Source of the DNA: UBA6115 sp964629345
GTDB lineage: Bacteria > Bacillota > Clostridia > Christensenellales > Aristaeellaceae
Assembly: GCA_964629345.1 (NCBI GenBank)
Contig: CAZVSG010000076.1
Span: forward strand, 1-11,073
Reading direction: 5' to 3'
Length of the DNA stretch: 11,073 nt
Under the pieces are notes generated by a model. It worked only from the letters and a program-made list of their open reading frames with translations. It was not told where the DNA came from and ran no database searches. How positions within the stretch are numbered: the first letter of the stretch is position 1; each line of letters begins with the position of its first letter. The position numbers and the translations under genes were made by a program. Shown piece after piece: positions 1 to 6,757 of the stretch.

Positions 1-1457
1 ATGAGGTCAGCCGCCAGCTGAACATCCTCCTGCTCAGGAAAGACCTGTTCCAGGATGACATCAATGAAGCGGAGATGATCTCCCTGCCACGCCTCCGTTC
101 GGCGGAGATCGAGATCGCGCGCCGCCTGCTCGCGCTGAGGGGAACCGTGCAGCAGCTGTTCCCCGAACACATCAAGGCAAGGATCAGGGAGTTTGAGAAG
201 ACGCAGCGCATCCGGTTCAGCAGCACGCAGTGCCAGGCGATCCTCACAGCGGCGCAGTCCGGTCTGGCCGTCATCACCGGGGGCCCGGGGACCGGGAAAA
301 CGACGCTCATCAACTGCATCATGTCCGTGCTTGGGCTGGAGAGCAAGATCCTGCTCGCCGCGCCAACCGGCAGGGCCGCCAAGCGCATGAGCGAAGCCTG
401 CGGGCATGAGGCCAGCACGGTCCACCGGCTGCTGCAGTACGGAGGGGAGGACGGCGCCTTTCAGGTCAACAGCAAGAACCCGCTGGAATGCGACTGCCTG
501 ATCCTGGATGAGGTCTCCATGATGGACGTTTTTCTGATGCGTTCACTGCTCCAGGCCGTGCAGCCGGGCACGAGGCTGCTGCTGGTGGGGGACGCGGATC
601 AGCTTCCAAGCGTAGGTCCGGGCAACGTGCTGGCGGATATCCTGTCCTCCCCTGCTGTCCCGCAGGTCAGGCTGACTGAGATCTTCCGCCAGTCCAGCGG
701 ATCGATGATCGTCGTCAACGCCCACCGGATCAACAGGGGAGAGGACCCCGAGATCAACGGACGCGGCAGCGATTTTTTCTTTGAGAGCAAGGCTGATCCG
801 GAGGAGGCTGCCGACAGCATCGTGCAGCTGTGTGTGAACCGTCTGCCCGCGTTCATGGGGACGAAGGACGCTTCGCGCTTCATCCAGGTCCTTTCCCCGG
901 CAAAGAAGGGCGCGTGCGGCGTGCAAGCTCTCAACGTGCGCCTTCAAAGCGAGCTCAACCCGCCGGACCGAGGCAAGGCGGAGGTGCAGTTCGGCGAGAC
1001 GACTTTTCGCAAGGGCGACAAGGTCATGCACATCCGGAACAATTACCAGTTAAAATGGAAAACGGCGGACGATGCCGACGGGCAGGGCGTGTTCAACGGG
1101 GACATCGGGTTCATCATACGGATCCAGGAAGCGGACAGGATGGTCGAGGTGCTGTATGACGAGGAGCGGACCGTCAGCTATGAATATGCCCAGCTGGAGG
1201 AGCTTGAGCTTGCCTACTGCCTGTCGGTGCATAAAAGCCAGGGCAGCGAGTTTCCCGCTGTCATCATGCCGATGACCGGAGGACCCAGGATGCTGCTGAC
1301 ACGCAACCTGCTGTATACCGGTGTCACCCGCGCAAGACAGCTTGTCGTCCTGGTGGGCAGGCAGGAGGTCCTTCAGATGATGGTGCGCAACAATCAGGAG
1401 AGAAGCAGATACTCCCAGCTGGGCCATTGGCTCGGTCTCCTGGTAAATCAGGCATGA
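1..1457 (+). CDS. recD2: RecD2-type ATP-dependent DNA helicase (SF1B), C-terminal part, 5' end cut by the window
   Basis: Superfamily 1B 5'-3' DNA helicase of the RecD2 (RecD-like) group, which acts in DNA repair without RecBC. The frame is open from base 3, so about 484 residues are present. Full proteins have roughly 720-750, so the N-terminal OB-like and helix-hairpin-helix part should lie off the left edge. Visible in fragment numbering: Walker A GGPGTGKT at about 93-100; motif Ia APTGRAAKRM; Walker B LILDE at about 166-170; VGDADQLPSVGPGNVL; the EIFRQ motif at about 226-230; the UvrD-like C-terminal motif VHKSQGSEFP at about 409-418; and YTGVTRAR at about 438-445. All key helicase motifs are intact. 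The ATG at 75 is internal and not the real start. The stop TGA at 1455-1457 overlaps the comF start as ATGA. The family call is secure. RecD2 rather than RecBCD-type RecD is inferred from the motif spacing and context. Confidence 0.95.
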   Translation, partial: EVSRQLNILLLRKDLFQDDINEAEMISLPRLRSAEIEIARRLLALRGTVQQLFPEHIKARIREFEKTQRIRFSSTQCQAILTAAQSGLAVITGGPGTGKTTLINCIMSVLGLESKILLAAPTGRAAKRMSEACGHEASTVHRLLQYGGEDGAFQVNSKNPLECDCLILDEVSMMDVFLMRSLLQAVQPGTRLLLVGDADQLPSVGPGNVLADILSSPAVPQVRLTEIFRQSSGSMIVVNAHRINRGEDPEINGRGSDFFFESKADPEEAADSIVQLCVNRLPAFMGTKDASRFIQVLSPAKKGACGVQALNVRLQSELNPPDRGKAEVQFGETTFRKGDKVMHIRNNYQLKWKTADDADGQGVFNGDIGFIIRIQEADRMVEVLYDEERTVSYEYAQLEELELAYCLSVHKSQGSEFPAVIMPMTGGPRMLLTRNLLYTGVTRARQLVVLVGRQEVLQMMVRNNQERSRYSQLGHWLGLLVNQA

Positions 1458-2182
1458 GCCGGATATTTACGGCGATGTCTGACCTGATCTTCCCGCAGGT
1501 CCGCTGTCTGGGGTGCGACGAGCCCCGAAACATCACAAAGGGAAGCGCGCTGTGCGATGCCTGCGCCATCCGGCTTGATGCCCTGCGCATTCCGGAGCAG
1601 GCCTGTCCCCACTGCCTCTCAGGCAAAAAGGCGGGTCAGGGTTGCGCCTACTGCGCGGGCGGCGGCATGCAGTATCTGGACGGCGCATTTGCCCCTTTCA
1701 TGTATACCGGTATCGTAAGGCAGTTGGTCCGGCACTTGAAATTCGGCCCGGTCGAACTGGCGGCTTCCCCGCTGGCCTCAGCCATGGCGGTGTGCGTCAG
1801 CGGGCAGTCCTTTGACAGTCTGGTGCCTGTCCCGCTTCATACGTCCGGCGAGCGTGAGCGTGGCGTCAACCAGTCGATGCTGCTGTGCCGGCTCATAGAA
1901 GATCAAACCGGCATCCCCATCCTGAACGCACTGGCAAAGATCCGCCGGACGAAGCGTCAGTCCAGCCTGCCGGGAGACAAGCGCGCCATGAACGTCAGGG
2001 ATGCATATCGTGTCAGGGATCCTGTCAGGACGCTGAGGATCCTTCTGGTGGACGATGTCAGGACAAGCGGCGCGACAGCGCGCGAATGCGCAAAAGTGCT
2101 GCGGGAAGCGGGCGCCTCTTCCGTCAGCCTGCTGACCGCGGCGGTGGCGGATGGAAGGGGGCATCACGATGGCTCCAGATGA
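1454..2182 (+). CDS. comF: ComF family phosphoribosyltransferase-fold protein
   Basis: A 242-residue ComF/GntX-type protein, a family needed for natural DNA uptake in competent species and linked to repair and replication restart elsewhere. The N-terminal part holds eight cysteines in CxxC pairs (C18/C21, C34/C37, C51/C54, C64/C67), which fits a double zinc ribbon. The C-terminal half is a type I phosphoribosyltransferase fold with the PRPP-loop motif ILLVDDVRTSGAT at 196-208 and the upstream family motif VPVPLHTSGERERGVNQ. I chose ATG 1454 because it overlaps the recD2 stop as ATGA, typical of translational coupling, and because MSRIF-MSDLIFP is a usual ComF beginning. A TTG nine codons earlier (1427) would add unconserved residues, and the ATG at 1475 is a weaker alternative. 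No strong Shine-Dalgarno is seen. The 3' end overlaps tcdA. No substrate is established for the family. The domain call is firm; a role in competence in this organism is inferred. Confidence 0.93.
   Translation: MSRIFTAMSDLIFPQVRCLGCDEPRNITKGSALCDACAIRLDALRIPEQACPHCLSGKKAGQGCAYCAGGGMQYLDGAFAPFMYTGIVRQLVRHLKFGPVELAASPLASAMAVCVSGQSFDSLVPVPLHTSGERERGVNQSMLLCRLIEDQTGIPILNALAKIRRTKRQSSLPGDKRAMNVRDAYRVRDPVRTLRILLVDDVRTSGATARECAKVLREAGASSVSLLTAAVADGRGHHDGSR
2153..2161 (+). promoter_or_regulatory. Shine-Dalgarno deciding the tcdA start
   Basis: The purine run GGAAGGGGG ends seven bases before ATG 2169. It lies inside the last codons of comF and overlaps the alternative ATG at 2151, so it supports 2169 as the true tcdA start. 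Confidence 0.7.
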
Positions 2183-2897
2183 GAGGGAGGGCATGTTCTC
2201 CCGCACGGCGGCGGTCATCGGAAAAGAGGCCCTTGAGCGCCTGGCCCGAAGCAGGGTGGCGGTGTTTGGGCTGGGCGGCGTGGGCGCGGCCTGCGCGGAA
2301 GCCCTTGTGCGGGGCGGCGTCGGGCATGTCGCGCTGATCGACCATGATTCCATCAAAATGTCAAACCTCAACCGGCAGCTGATCGCGCTTCGCTCCACCC
2401 TGGGGCAGAGGAAAGCCGAAGCCGTCAGGCATCGCCTGCTGGACATCAACCCTGACGCGGAGCTGATCGCCTATCCTCTGTTCTATGACAGCGAAACACA
2501 GGACAGGATCGACCTGGCAGAATATGACGCGGTGTGCGACTGCATGGATACGCTCACGGCAAAAATGCTGCTCGCGAAAAAAGCGGCCATCCTGCCGCTG
2601 TACTTGCTCAGCTGTATGGGGACGGGAAATCGGCTTGACCCCACCAGGCTGCGCATCGCGGACATCTATCAGACTTCAGTTTGCCCGCTGGCGCGCAGAA
2701 TGCGCAAAGCCTGCCGGGATGACGGGATCCCCTCGCTCCGGGTCCTGTACTCGGATGAGGAACCCGTCCGCGCGGTGGCGGGGGACGAAAACGGCCGGCA
2801 CATCCCCGGCTCCGTATCATTTGTGCCGCCGGTCGCAGGCATGATCATGGCAGGAAACGTGATCCGTCATCTGGTCCGGTCCCCTCAGGATCGCTGA
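2169..2897 (+). CDS. tcdA: tRNA threonylcarbamoyladenosine dehydratase (TcdA/CsdL, ThiF/E1-like)
   Basis: E1-like enzyme of the ThiF/MoeB/HesA superfamily, matching the TcdA branch. TcdA uses ATP to cyclise N6-threonylcarbamoyladenosine at tRNA position 37 to its hydantoin form (ct6A). Visible in the 242 residues: the nucleotide-binding loop GLGGVG at 34-39 after an AVF strand; the acidic end of the next strand, LIDHD, at 56-60; SNLNRQ at 65-70, supplying the ATP-contacting Asn/Arg; a Lys at 82; and the TcdA-type segments SCMGTGNRLDPT (148-159), DIYQTSVCPLARRMR (165-179) and GSVSFVPPVAGMI (214-226). The last three separate it from MoeB and ThiF. I prefer ATG 2169, which has a GGAAGGGGG Shine-Dalgarno seven bases upstream (2153-2161), over the in-frame ATG at 2151, which has no comparable site. 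The start lies inside the comF 3' end (14-bp overlap). The 3' end overlaps recX on the opposite strand. The enzyme name is confident; activity is inferred from family. Confidence 0.92.
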   Translation: MAPDEREGMFSRTAAVIGKEALERLARSRVAVFGLGGVGAACAEALVRGGVGHVALIDHDSIKMSNLNRQLIALRSTLGQRKAEAVRHRLLDINPDAELIAYPLFYDSETQDRIDLAEYDAVCDCMDTLTAKMLLAKKAAILPLYLLSCMGTGNRLDPTRLRIADIYQTSVCPLARRMRKACRDDGIPSLRVLYSDEEPVRAVAGDENGRHIPGSVSFVPPVAGMIMAGNVIRHLVRSPQDR

Positions 2898-3498
2898 AAG
2901 CAAGATCGATCGCCTTTCTGGCGATATCCGGCGGATAACCCCGGCGGGCAAGGACCCCGTATGCCCTGCGATAGAGCGCGGAGGGTTCCTTCGTTTTGCC
3001 CCGCAGCGCGTTTTTAGCCAGCTTGACCGCCGTATCCAGCATGTCGTCTCCGTCCTGCTCCAGGAGGATCCCATCGATCATCTCCCTGGGGATGCCCTTG
3101 CGACCCATCTCCTGCCGGACCCGGATCACCCCGTACTTTCTGCCGATCCTCGCGATGCAATCCCGGGCGAAGCGCATGTCGTCCAGGTATCCGGCTGACG
3201 TGAGCTTTGCGACCGCTCCGTCAGCGGCTTCTTCCGAATAGCCCTGAGACGTCAGTTTCCTGAAGATCTCCAGACTGGAACGGTCCCTGGACTCCAGCAT
3301 GCGTGCCGCGGTTTCCAGCGCGAACCGGTTTTCCTGTGCCGATACCGCGCTGCGCCAGGCAACTGGATCCACTTCATTGCCCGGTACGAGCGGCGACTGC
3401 CTGAACAGCGCGTTTGGAACCGTCAGGCTTTCCCCGCCCTTCAGGCGGATGACCCGGCATCCCGGGCGGCGGAGGATCTCCGTCACGACGTCATTCAT
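2845..3498 (-). CDS. recX: RecX family regulatory protein (RecA modulator)
   Basis: A 217-residue RecX-like protein. RecX proteins bind RecA or RecA filaments and limit recombinase activity. The sequence shows an N-terminal extension (about 1-53) common in clostridial members. Three tandem three-helix modules follow: ALETAARMLESRDRS...KLTSQGYS (about 60-88), AGYLDDMRFARDCI (102-115) with GRKGIPREMI (132-141), and a third ending ARRGYPPDIARKAID (184-198). The conserved YLDD-RFA core is intact. The start overlaps the 3' end of the upstream serine hydrolase gene by 8 bp (ATGAATGA). I see no convincing Shine-Dalgarno, so translation probably depends on ribosomes arriving from the upstream gene. 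The 3' end runs 53 bp into tcdA on the other strand. No recA is in the window, so recX is unlinked from it here. The family call is confident; the direction of its effect on RecA is not readable from sequence. Confidence 0.9.
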   Translation of the reverse strand: MNDVVTEILRRPGCRVIRLKGGESLTVPNALFRQSPLVPGNEVDPVAWRSAVSAQENRFALETAARMLESRDRSSLEIFRKLTSQGYSEEAADGAVAKLTSAGYLDDMRFARDCIARIGRKYGVIRVRQEMGRKGIPREMIDGILLEQDGDDMLDTAVKLAKNALRGKTKEPSALYRRAYGVLARRGYPPDIARKAIDLAFSDPEGTGPDDGSRFLP

Positions 3499-4633
3499 CA
3501 GAAAGCCATGCTTTCAGCAGCGCCCTGTTGAGATCCGCCATGATGAACCGGCGGGCTTCCGACGCGCCGCCTGTCAGGCTGAGGATCCCCCGCCTGTTTT
3601 TCATGTCAAGAAACAGCATATGCACCGCGCCGTAGGCCATGCCCTGATGCCCGTAGAGCGGATATGGACAGATGTCCCTGTCACCCAGAACGAACATCCC
3701 GATGCCCTGCCCCAGGGAAGGATCGCGGGCTCCAAGCTGCGCATGGATCCCCGTCAAAATCGCAAGGGTTTCGGGCTTGAAGAAACGCTGATCGATCAGC
3801 GCCATGCCAAGGGCTGCAGCGCTGACCGCGTCCATGCAGCAGTTCCCGTGCGCCAGGTTCCAGTGCAGCTGCGGATCAGGAACGTTCCAGTCTGAAGCCT
3901 GCCGGGTCTGCCTGGCGGCGGCGTCAAAAGCCGGTTTGACGGACGGCGGCAGGATCCGGCGCGCGTCCGCCAGCACCGCGCTCAGCCGGAAGGGATAATA
4001 GCTCGCTTCCATGCCAAGGGGCCTGAAGAGGTATTCCTGCATGGCGCATTCAAAAGACAGCCCTGTCTGGCTCTCCACCGCGCAGGCAGCCAGCCCGACC
4101 CCAAAGTTGGAATACTCGCAACCCTCACCCGGAAGATGGCGGGTGTGGCTGTCATCGGCAAGCAGTTCTGCTGCCGTAGCGCCGTCTGTGAGCCCCCTGA
4201 GGTATGCGGCGCCGTCATGGATCCCCGCCGTATGGGTCAGCAGCATCCTGAGGGTGACAGACGTTGACGGCGCGCCCGGATGACGCAGGGAGTAAGGAAG
4301 GCTGGCGTCCGCGTCGGCATCAAGGCTGACCGCCCCCTGCTCCATCATCTTCATCACACCCGCGGCAGTGACCAGCTTGGAGACGGAGGCCAGGCGGAAA
4401 GCGGTCCCGCCGTCCACAGGGATCCCCTTTCTTGCTTCCCCGTAGACAAAATGGTCCCTGATGCCTTCTCTGTCAAACAGCACAAGAGCGCCGCCAAGCG
4501 CTCTGTGCCGGTTCAGGATGTCTTCCAGTATTCCGGCTTTTTGACGGCTGATGCTCTGGACCAGCGCTTTGAGGCGGACCCTGCGGCGCGGAAGGCACCT
4601 GATCGCAAAACGGTACAGGCCCGGACTCCTCAT
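3491..4633 (-). CDS. Serine hydrolase of the beta-lactamase / class C penicillin-binding protein family
   Basis: A 380-residue member of the serine beta-lactamase-like (Pfam Beta-lactamase, class C type) family, which includes AmpC-type enzymes, DD-peptidases and esterases such as EstB. The triad motifs are all present: SxxK as SVSK at 83-86, with S83 the likely nucleophile; YxN as YSN at 174-176; and a KTG-equivalent HQG at 329-331 within YGHQGMAYG. The family segment LLTHTAGI is at 131-138. The N-terminus is basic (RRR at 16-18) but has no hydrophobic signal peptide, so the protein is probably cytoplasmic, unlike true beta-lactamases. The start overlaps the lgt stop as ATGA, with an AAGGAGG site at 4641-4647 in front. 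It lies between lgt and recX in one operon. The substrate cannot be read from sequence. A role in peptide, ester or D-amino-acid hydrolysis is possible, and I would not call it a resistance gene. Confidence 0.9.
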   Translation of the reverse strand: MRSPGLYRFAIRCLPRRRVRLKALVQSISRQKAGILEDILNRHRALGGALVLFDREGIRDHFVYGEARKGIPVDGGTAFRLASVSKLVTAAGVMKMMEQGAVSLDADADASLPYSLRHPGAPSTSVTLRMLLTHTAGIHDGAAYLRGLTDGATAAELLADDSHTRHLPGEGCEYSNFGVGLAACAVESQTGLSFECAMQEYLFRPLGMEASYYPFRLSAVLADARRILPPSVKPAFDAAARQTRQASDWNVPDPQLHWNLAHGNCCMDAVSAAALGMALIDQRFFKPETLAILTGIHAQLGARDPSLGQGIGMFVLGDRDICPYPLYGHQGMAYGAVHMLFLDMKNRRGILSLTGGASEARRFIMADLNRALLKAWLSDE

Positions 4634-5508
4634 CGCGCGGCCTCCTTCGCTTCAGGTTTCAGGAAAGCGCGCAGAAGGGCAGCGGCAAACAGGAAGAACA
4701 GGAGGAAGCACGGGATCACTGCCCAGGGCTGTGAAAGGCCTCCGAGCAAAAGGAAGATGATCGCGCCGCCGCAGGGAAGCAGCGGGAAAAGCCGGAGCTT
4801 CAGGCGATACACCATCAGGATCCCGGGCAGTGTGACAAGCATTATGCTGAGCAGCTGAGACACCCGATACGGGCCGAGCATCAGGCTGTCCGTCCGGAGG
4901 CCTTCGATCACCATGCGGCCCAGGCCATACCATATCAGATACCAGAGAAAGACGTATCCCCTGCCCCTTTGCCTGAAGCGTTGCTTCAGCCTGAGCAGAA
5001 AGAGGAAACCCAGCAGGTTCCAGAGCGACTCGTAGAAAAAGGCCGCCATGTGCCATCCGCCGTCCGTGAATACGGCAATCGGGAAAAACTGCCACGCAGG
5101 ATCGGTGATCGGGCGTCCGAAGGCCTCGCCGTTGAAGAAGTTGCCCCATCGGCCGATGGCCTGCGCAAGGATCAGGCCGGGGGCGATCAGGTCGGCCAAG
5201 GCGGGATAGGGGATCTTCCTTCGGCGGGACAGCAGCAGGACCCCCAGCGCGCCGCCGATGACCCCGCCGTAGATCGCCAGGCCGCCTTCCCAGATCCTGA
5301 AAATGGCGGGCAGGTCGCCGCGGTATCGCTCCCAGGTGAACGCGACGTAATAAAGCCTTGCGAAGATGACCGCCGGCGGAACCGCCCAAAGCGCCGCATC
5401 CACCGCGATGTCTCCCGGAAGGCCTGACCTTTTCGCTTCCCCCGACATGTAGATGACGGCGGCGAGGATGCCCAGGGCGATGGACAGGCCGTACAGATTC
5501 AGCCGCAT
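4630..5508 (-). CDS. lgt: Prolipoprotein diacylglyceryl transferase (Lgt)
   Basis: Membrane enzyme that moves the diacylglyceryl group of phosphatidylglycerol to the lipobox Cys of prolipoproteins, the first step of lipoprotein maturation. The 292 residues carry the family marks: LYGLSIALGI at 5-14 in the first membrane helix; RIWEGGLAIYGGVIGG at 71-86; the Lgt signature GRWGNFFNGEAFG at 119-131; and GLGRMVIEGLRTDSL at 195-209. Aligning with E. coli Lgt by motif, R120, N123 and G131 match R143, N146 and G154, but Y80 stands where E. coli has the essential H103. After the core there are two further hydrophobic stretches (about 248-258 and 262-280) and a charged tail, a C-terminal extension. 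The N-terminus is short, and an in-frame stop four codons upstream (the reductase stop) rules out an earlier start. An AGAGGAG site lies at 5511-5517, very close to the ATG. Nine bases separate it from the reductase gene. Confidence 0.95.
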   Translation of the reverse strand: MRLNLYGLSIALGILAAVIYMSGEAKRSGLPGDIAVDAALWAVPPAVIFARLYYVAFTWERYRGDLPAIFRIWEGGLAIYGGVIGGALGVLLLSRRRKIPYPALADLIAPGLILAQAIGRWGNFFNGEAFGRPITDPAWQFFPIAVFTDGGWHMAAFFYESLWNLLGFLFLLRLKQRFRQRGRGYVFLWYLIWYGLGRMVIEGLRTDSLMLGPYRVSQLLSIMLVTLPGILMVYRLKLRLFPLLPCGGAIIFLLLGGLSQPWAVIPCFLLFFLFAAALLRAFLKPEAKEAAR

Positions 5509-5517
5509 ATCTCCTCT

Positions 5518-6651
5518 TCAGCGGGCTTCGGCATCAATTTGGCGCAGCAGCTGGATGATCGGCAGCCCCTGCGGGCAGGCGGCCTCGCATGCCCCGCAGG
5601 CAACACATAGGGAGCCATCCGCGCTGTCGATGATGATCTCCCCGTAATTCCATTTCAGGGAGCTCGGCTGGCTCAGCATGAAGGCTTCATTGAACGCTTC
5701 AAAAATGCGCGGGATCTGCACCCCTTGCGGGCAGGGCTGGCAGTAATTGCAGGCCGTGCATCCCACTTTGATCCGGGAAAGGTAGCGCTGCTTGAGGGCG
5801 GCCAGAAAGGCTTTGTCATGTTCGGTCAGGCTATCGGCCTTGACGTCCTCAAAGATCCGCAGGTTGTCCTTTACCTGTTCCATGCTGGACATACCGCTCA
5901 GGATGGTCGGGACATTCCGAAAGTCCCCGACATACCGGAAAGCCCATTCCGCGGGGGACCAGCCCCGGGGGTCCGCGTCAATCATGTCCCGAATGTCTTT
6001 AGGCGGGTTGGCCAGCGCGCCGCCTCGGAGCGGTTCCATCACCACGACAGGGATCCCCCTGCGCTGCGCGTACAGCAGGCCATCCAGCGTCGCCTGCGCC
6101 GTATCGTCCAGATAATTGAACTGGATCTGCGCCATGTCCCAGTCATAGTCGTCAAGAATGCGCGGGAAGGTATCCTTGCCGTCATGGAAAGAGAAGCCTG
6201 CATAACGGATCCGGCCGTCGTTTTTTGCTTTTTCCAAAAACTTCTGATAATTCAGCCGCTTGAGTTTATCAAAGGCAGTGCTGTTCAATGAATGCAACAG
6301 GTAGAAGTCCAGATAGGAAACGTCCAGTTTCTCCAGCTGCTCGTCCAGCAGGCGATCCATGTCTGAATCCTTCTCAACCAGCCATTGGGGGAGCTTGGTG
6401 GTCAGCATCACGCGGCCGCGGTAGCCATCCTTCAGCGCGATCCCGGTCAGGACCTCGCTCTCGCCGCCATGATAGACATACGCGGTATCCACATAGTTGA
6501 CGCCGGCGTCTATCGCGAAGCGCAGCATCCGGACGGCCTCCTCCCGGTCGATCGCCTCGCTGTTCCCCTTTTTTGTCGTGGGCAGGCGCATCATCCCGAA
6601 GCCGAGCCTGGAAACCTGTCGTCCGGTTTTGCCGAAGGGCACATACTGCAT
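5518..6651 (-). CDS. Aldo/keto reductase with C-terminal double [4Fe-4S] ferredoxin-like domain
   Basis: A 377-residue iron-sulfur aldo/keto reductase of the group common in anaerobic bacteria. The TIM-barrel part (about 1-290) keeps the family tetrad: D55 and Y60 (in NYVDTAYVY), K86 (in TTKLP) and H120 (in YLLHSL). The opening FGKTGRQVSRLGFGMMRLP is typical. The C-terminal part carries two Cys clusters, C298/C301/C304/C307-Pro and C349/C352/C355/C359-Pro, enough for two [4Fe-4S] clusters. The physiological substrate is unknown for most of this group. The clusters suggest electron exchange with ferredoxin or a similar partner rather than simple NADPH chemistry, but that is inference. It is the first gene of a four-gene minus-strand operon (reductase, lgt, serine hydrolase, recX). 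A GGAGG site at 6659-6663 is spaced seven bases from the ATG, and a good promoter lies upstream at 6694-6722. Confidence 0.93.
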   Translation of the reverse strand: MQYVPFGKTGRQVSRLGFGMMRLPTTKKGNSEAIDREEAVRMLRFAIDAGVNYVDTAYVYHGGESEVLTGIALKDGYRGRVMLTTKLPQWLVEKDSDMDRLLDEQLEKLDVSYLDFYLLHSLNSTAFDKLKRLNYQKFLEKAKNDGRIRYAGFSFHDGKDTFPRILDDYDWDMAQIQFNYLDDTAQATLDGLLYAQRRGIPVVVMEPLRGGALANPPKDIRDMIDADPRGWSPAEWAFRYVGDFRNVPTILSGMSSMEQVKDNLRIFEDVKADSLTEHDKAFLAALKQRYLSRIKVGCTACNYCQPCPQGVQIPRIFEAFNEAFMLSQPSSLKWNYGEIIIDSADGSLCVACGACEAACPQGLPIIQLLRQIDAEAR

Positions 6652-6693
6652 CGTCGATCCTCCAGAGTGTCGTTCAGTTGATTGCTATCGGAT

Positions 6694-6722
6694 ATTGTAC
6701 ATAAAAACCGGTGAAACGTCCA
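6694..6722 (-). promoter_or_regulatory. Sigma-A-type promoter for the reductase-lgt-hydrolase-recX operon
   Basis: On the minus strand, -10 TACAAT (6694-6699; five of six match TATAAT) is separated by exactly 17 bp from -35 TGGACG (6717-6722; four of six match TTGACA). Transcription would start near 6687, leaving a leader of roughly 36 bases before the reductase ATG at 6651. The spacer holds a T run. The -35 box falls inside one arm of the inverted repeat at 6713-6757. The call is by eye, without a scoring matrix. Confidence 0.68.
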
Positions 6723-6757
6723 TCAAGGACAGATCGCCGATCCTGTCAGGACGTTTC
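6713..6757 (-). repeat. Long inverted repeat: possible terminator or operator
   Basis: Perfect 9-bp arms GAAACGTCC (6713-6721) and GGACGTTTC (6749-6757) enclose a second, inner stem of GACAGATC (6728-6735) against GATCCTGTC (6739-6747), with a three-base loop and one bulged base. Together they could form a tall hairpin. On the minus strand it begins in the last three codons of the upstream serine hydrolase and covers its stop (6746-6748). A five-T run follows a few bases after the outer arm, so it could be an intrinsic terminator for that gene. The T run is not directly against the stem, and the outer arm covers the -35 box of the next promoter, so an operator role is equally possible. Confidence 0.6.

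Noticed and set aside
1427..1453. TTG start for comF nine codons upstream
   Set aside because: The ATG at 1454 overlaps the recD2 stop and begins at the usual ComF N-terminus. The extra residues are not family-like.
2909..2925. Hairpin ATCGCC-tttct-GGCGAT just after tcdA as a terminator
   Set aside because: The stem is only 6 bp, has no following T run on either strand and lies within the recX coding sequence.
3491..4633. Beta-lactam resistance gene
   Set aside because: The motifs fit the broad class C-type family, but there is no signal peptide and the setting is a housekeeping operon. A cytoplasmic hydrolase is more likely.
3299..6681. Several 90-200-codon plus-strand frames opposite recX, the serine hydrolase, lgt and the reductase
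   Set aside because: They lie within well-supported minus-strand genes, have low-complexity Arg/Ala/Pro-rich products and lack ribosome sites.
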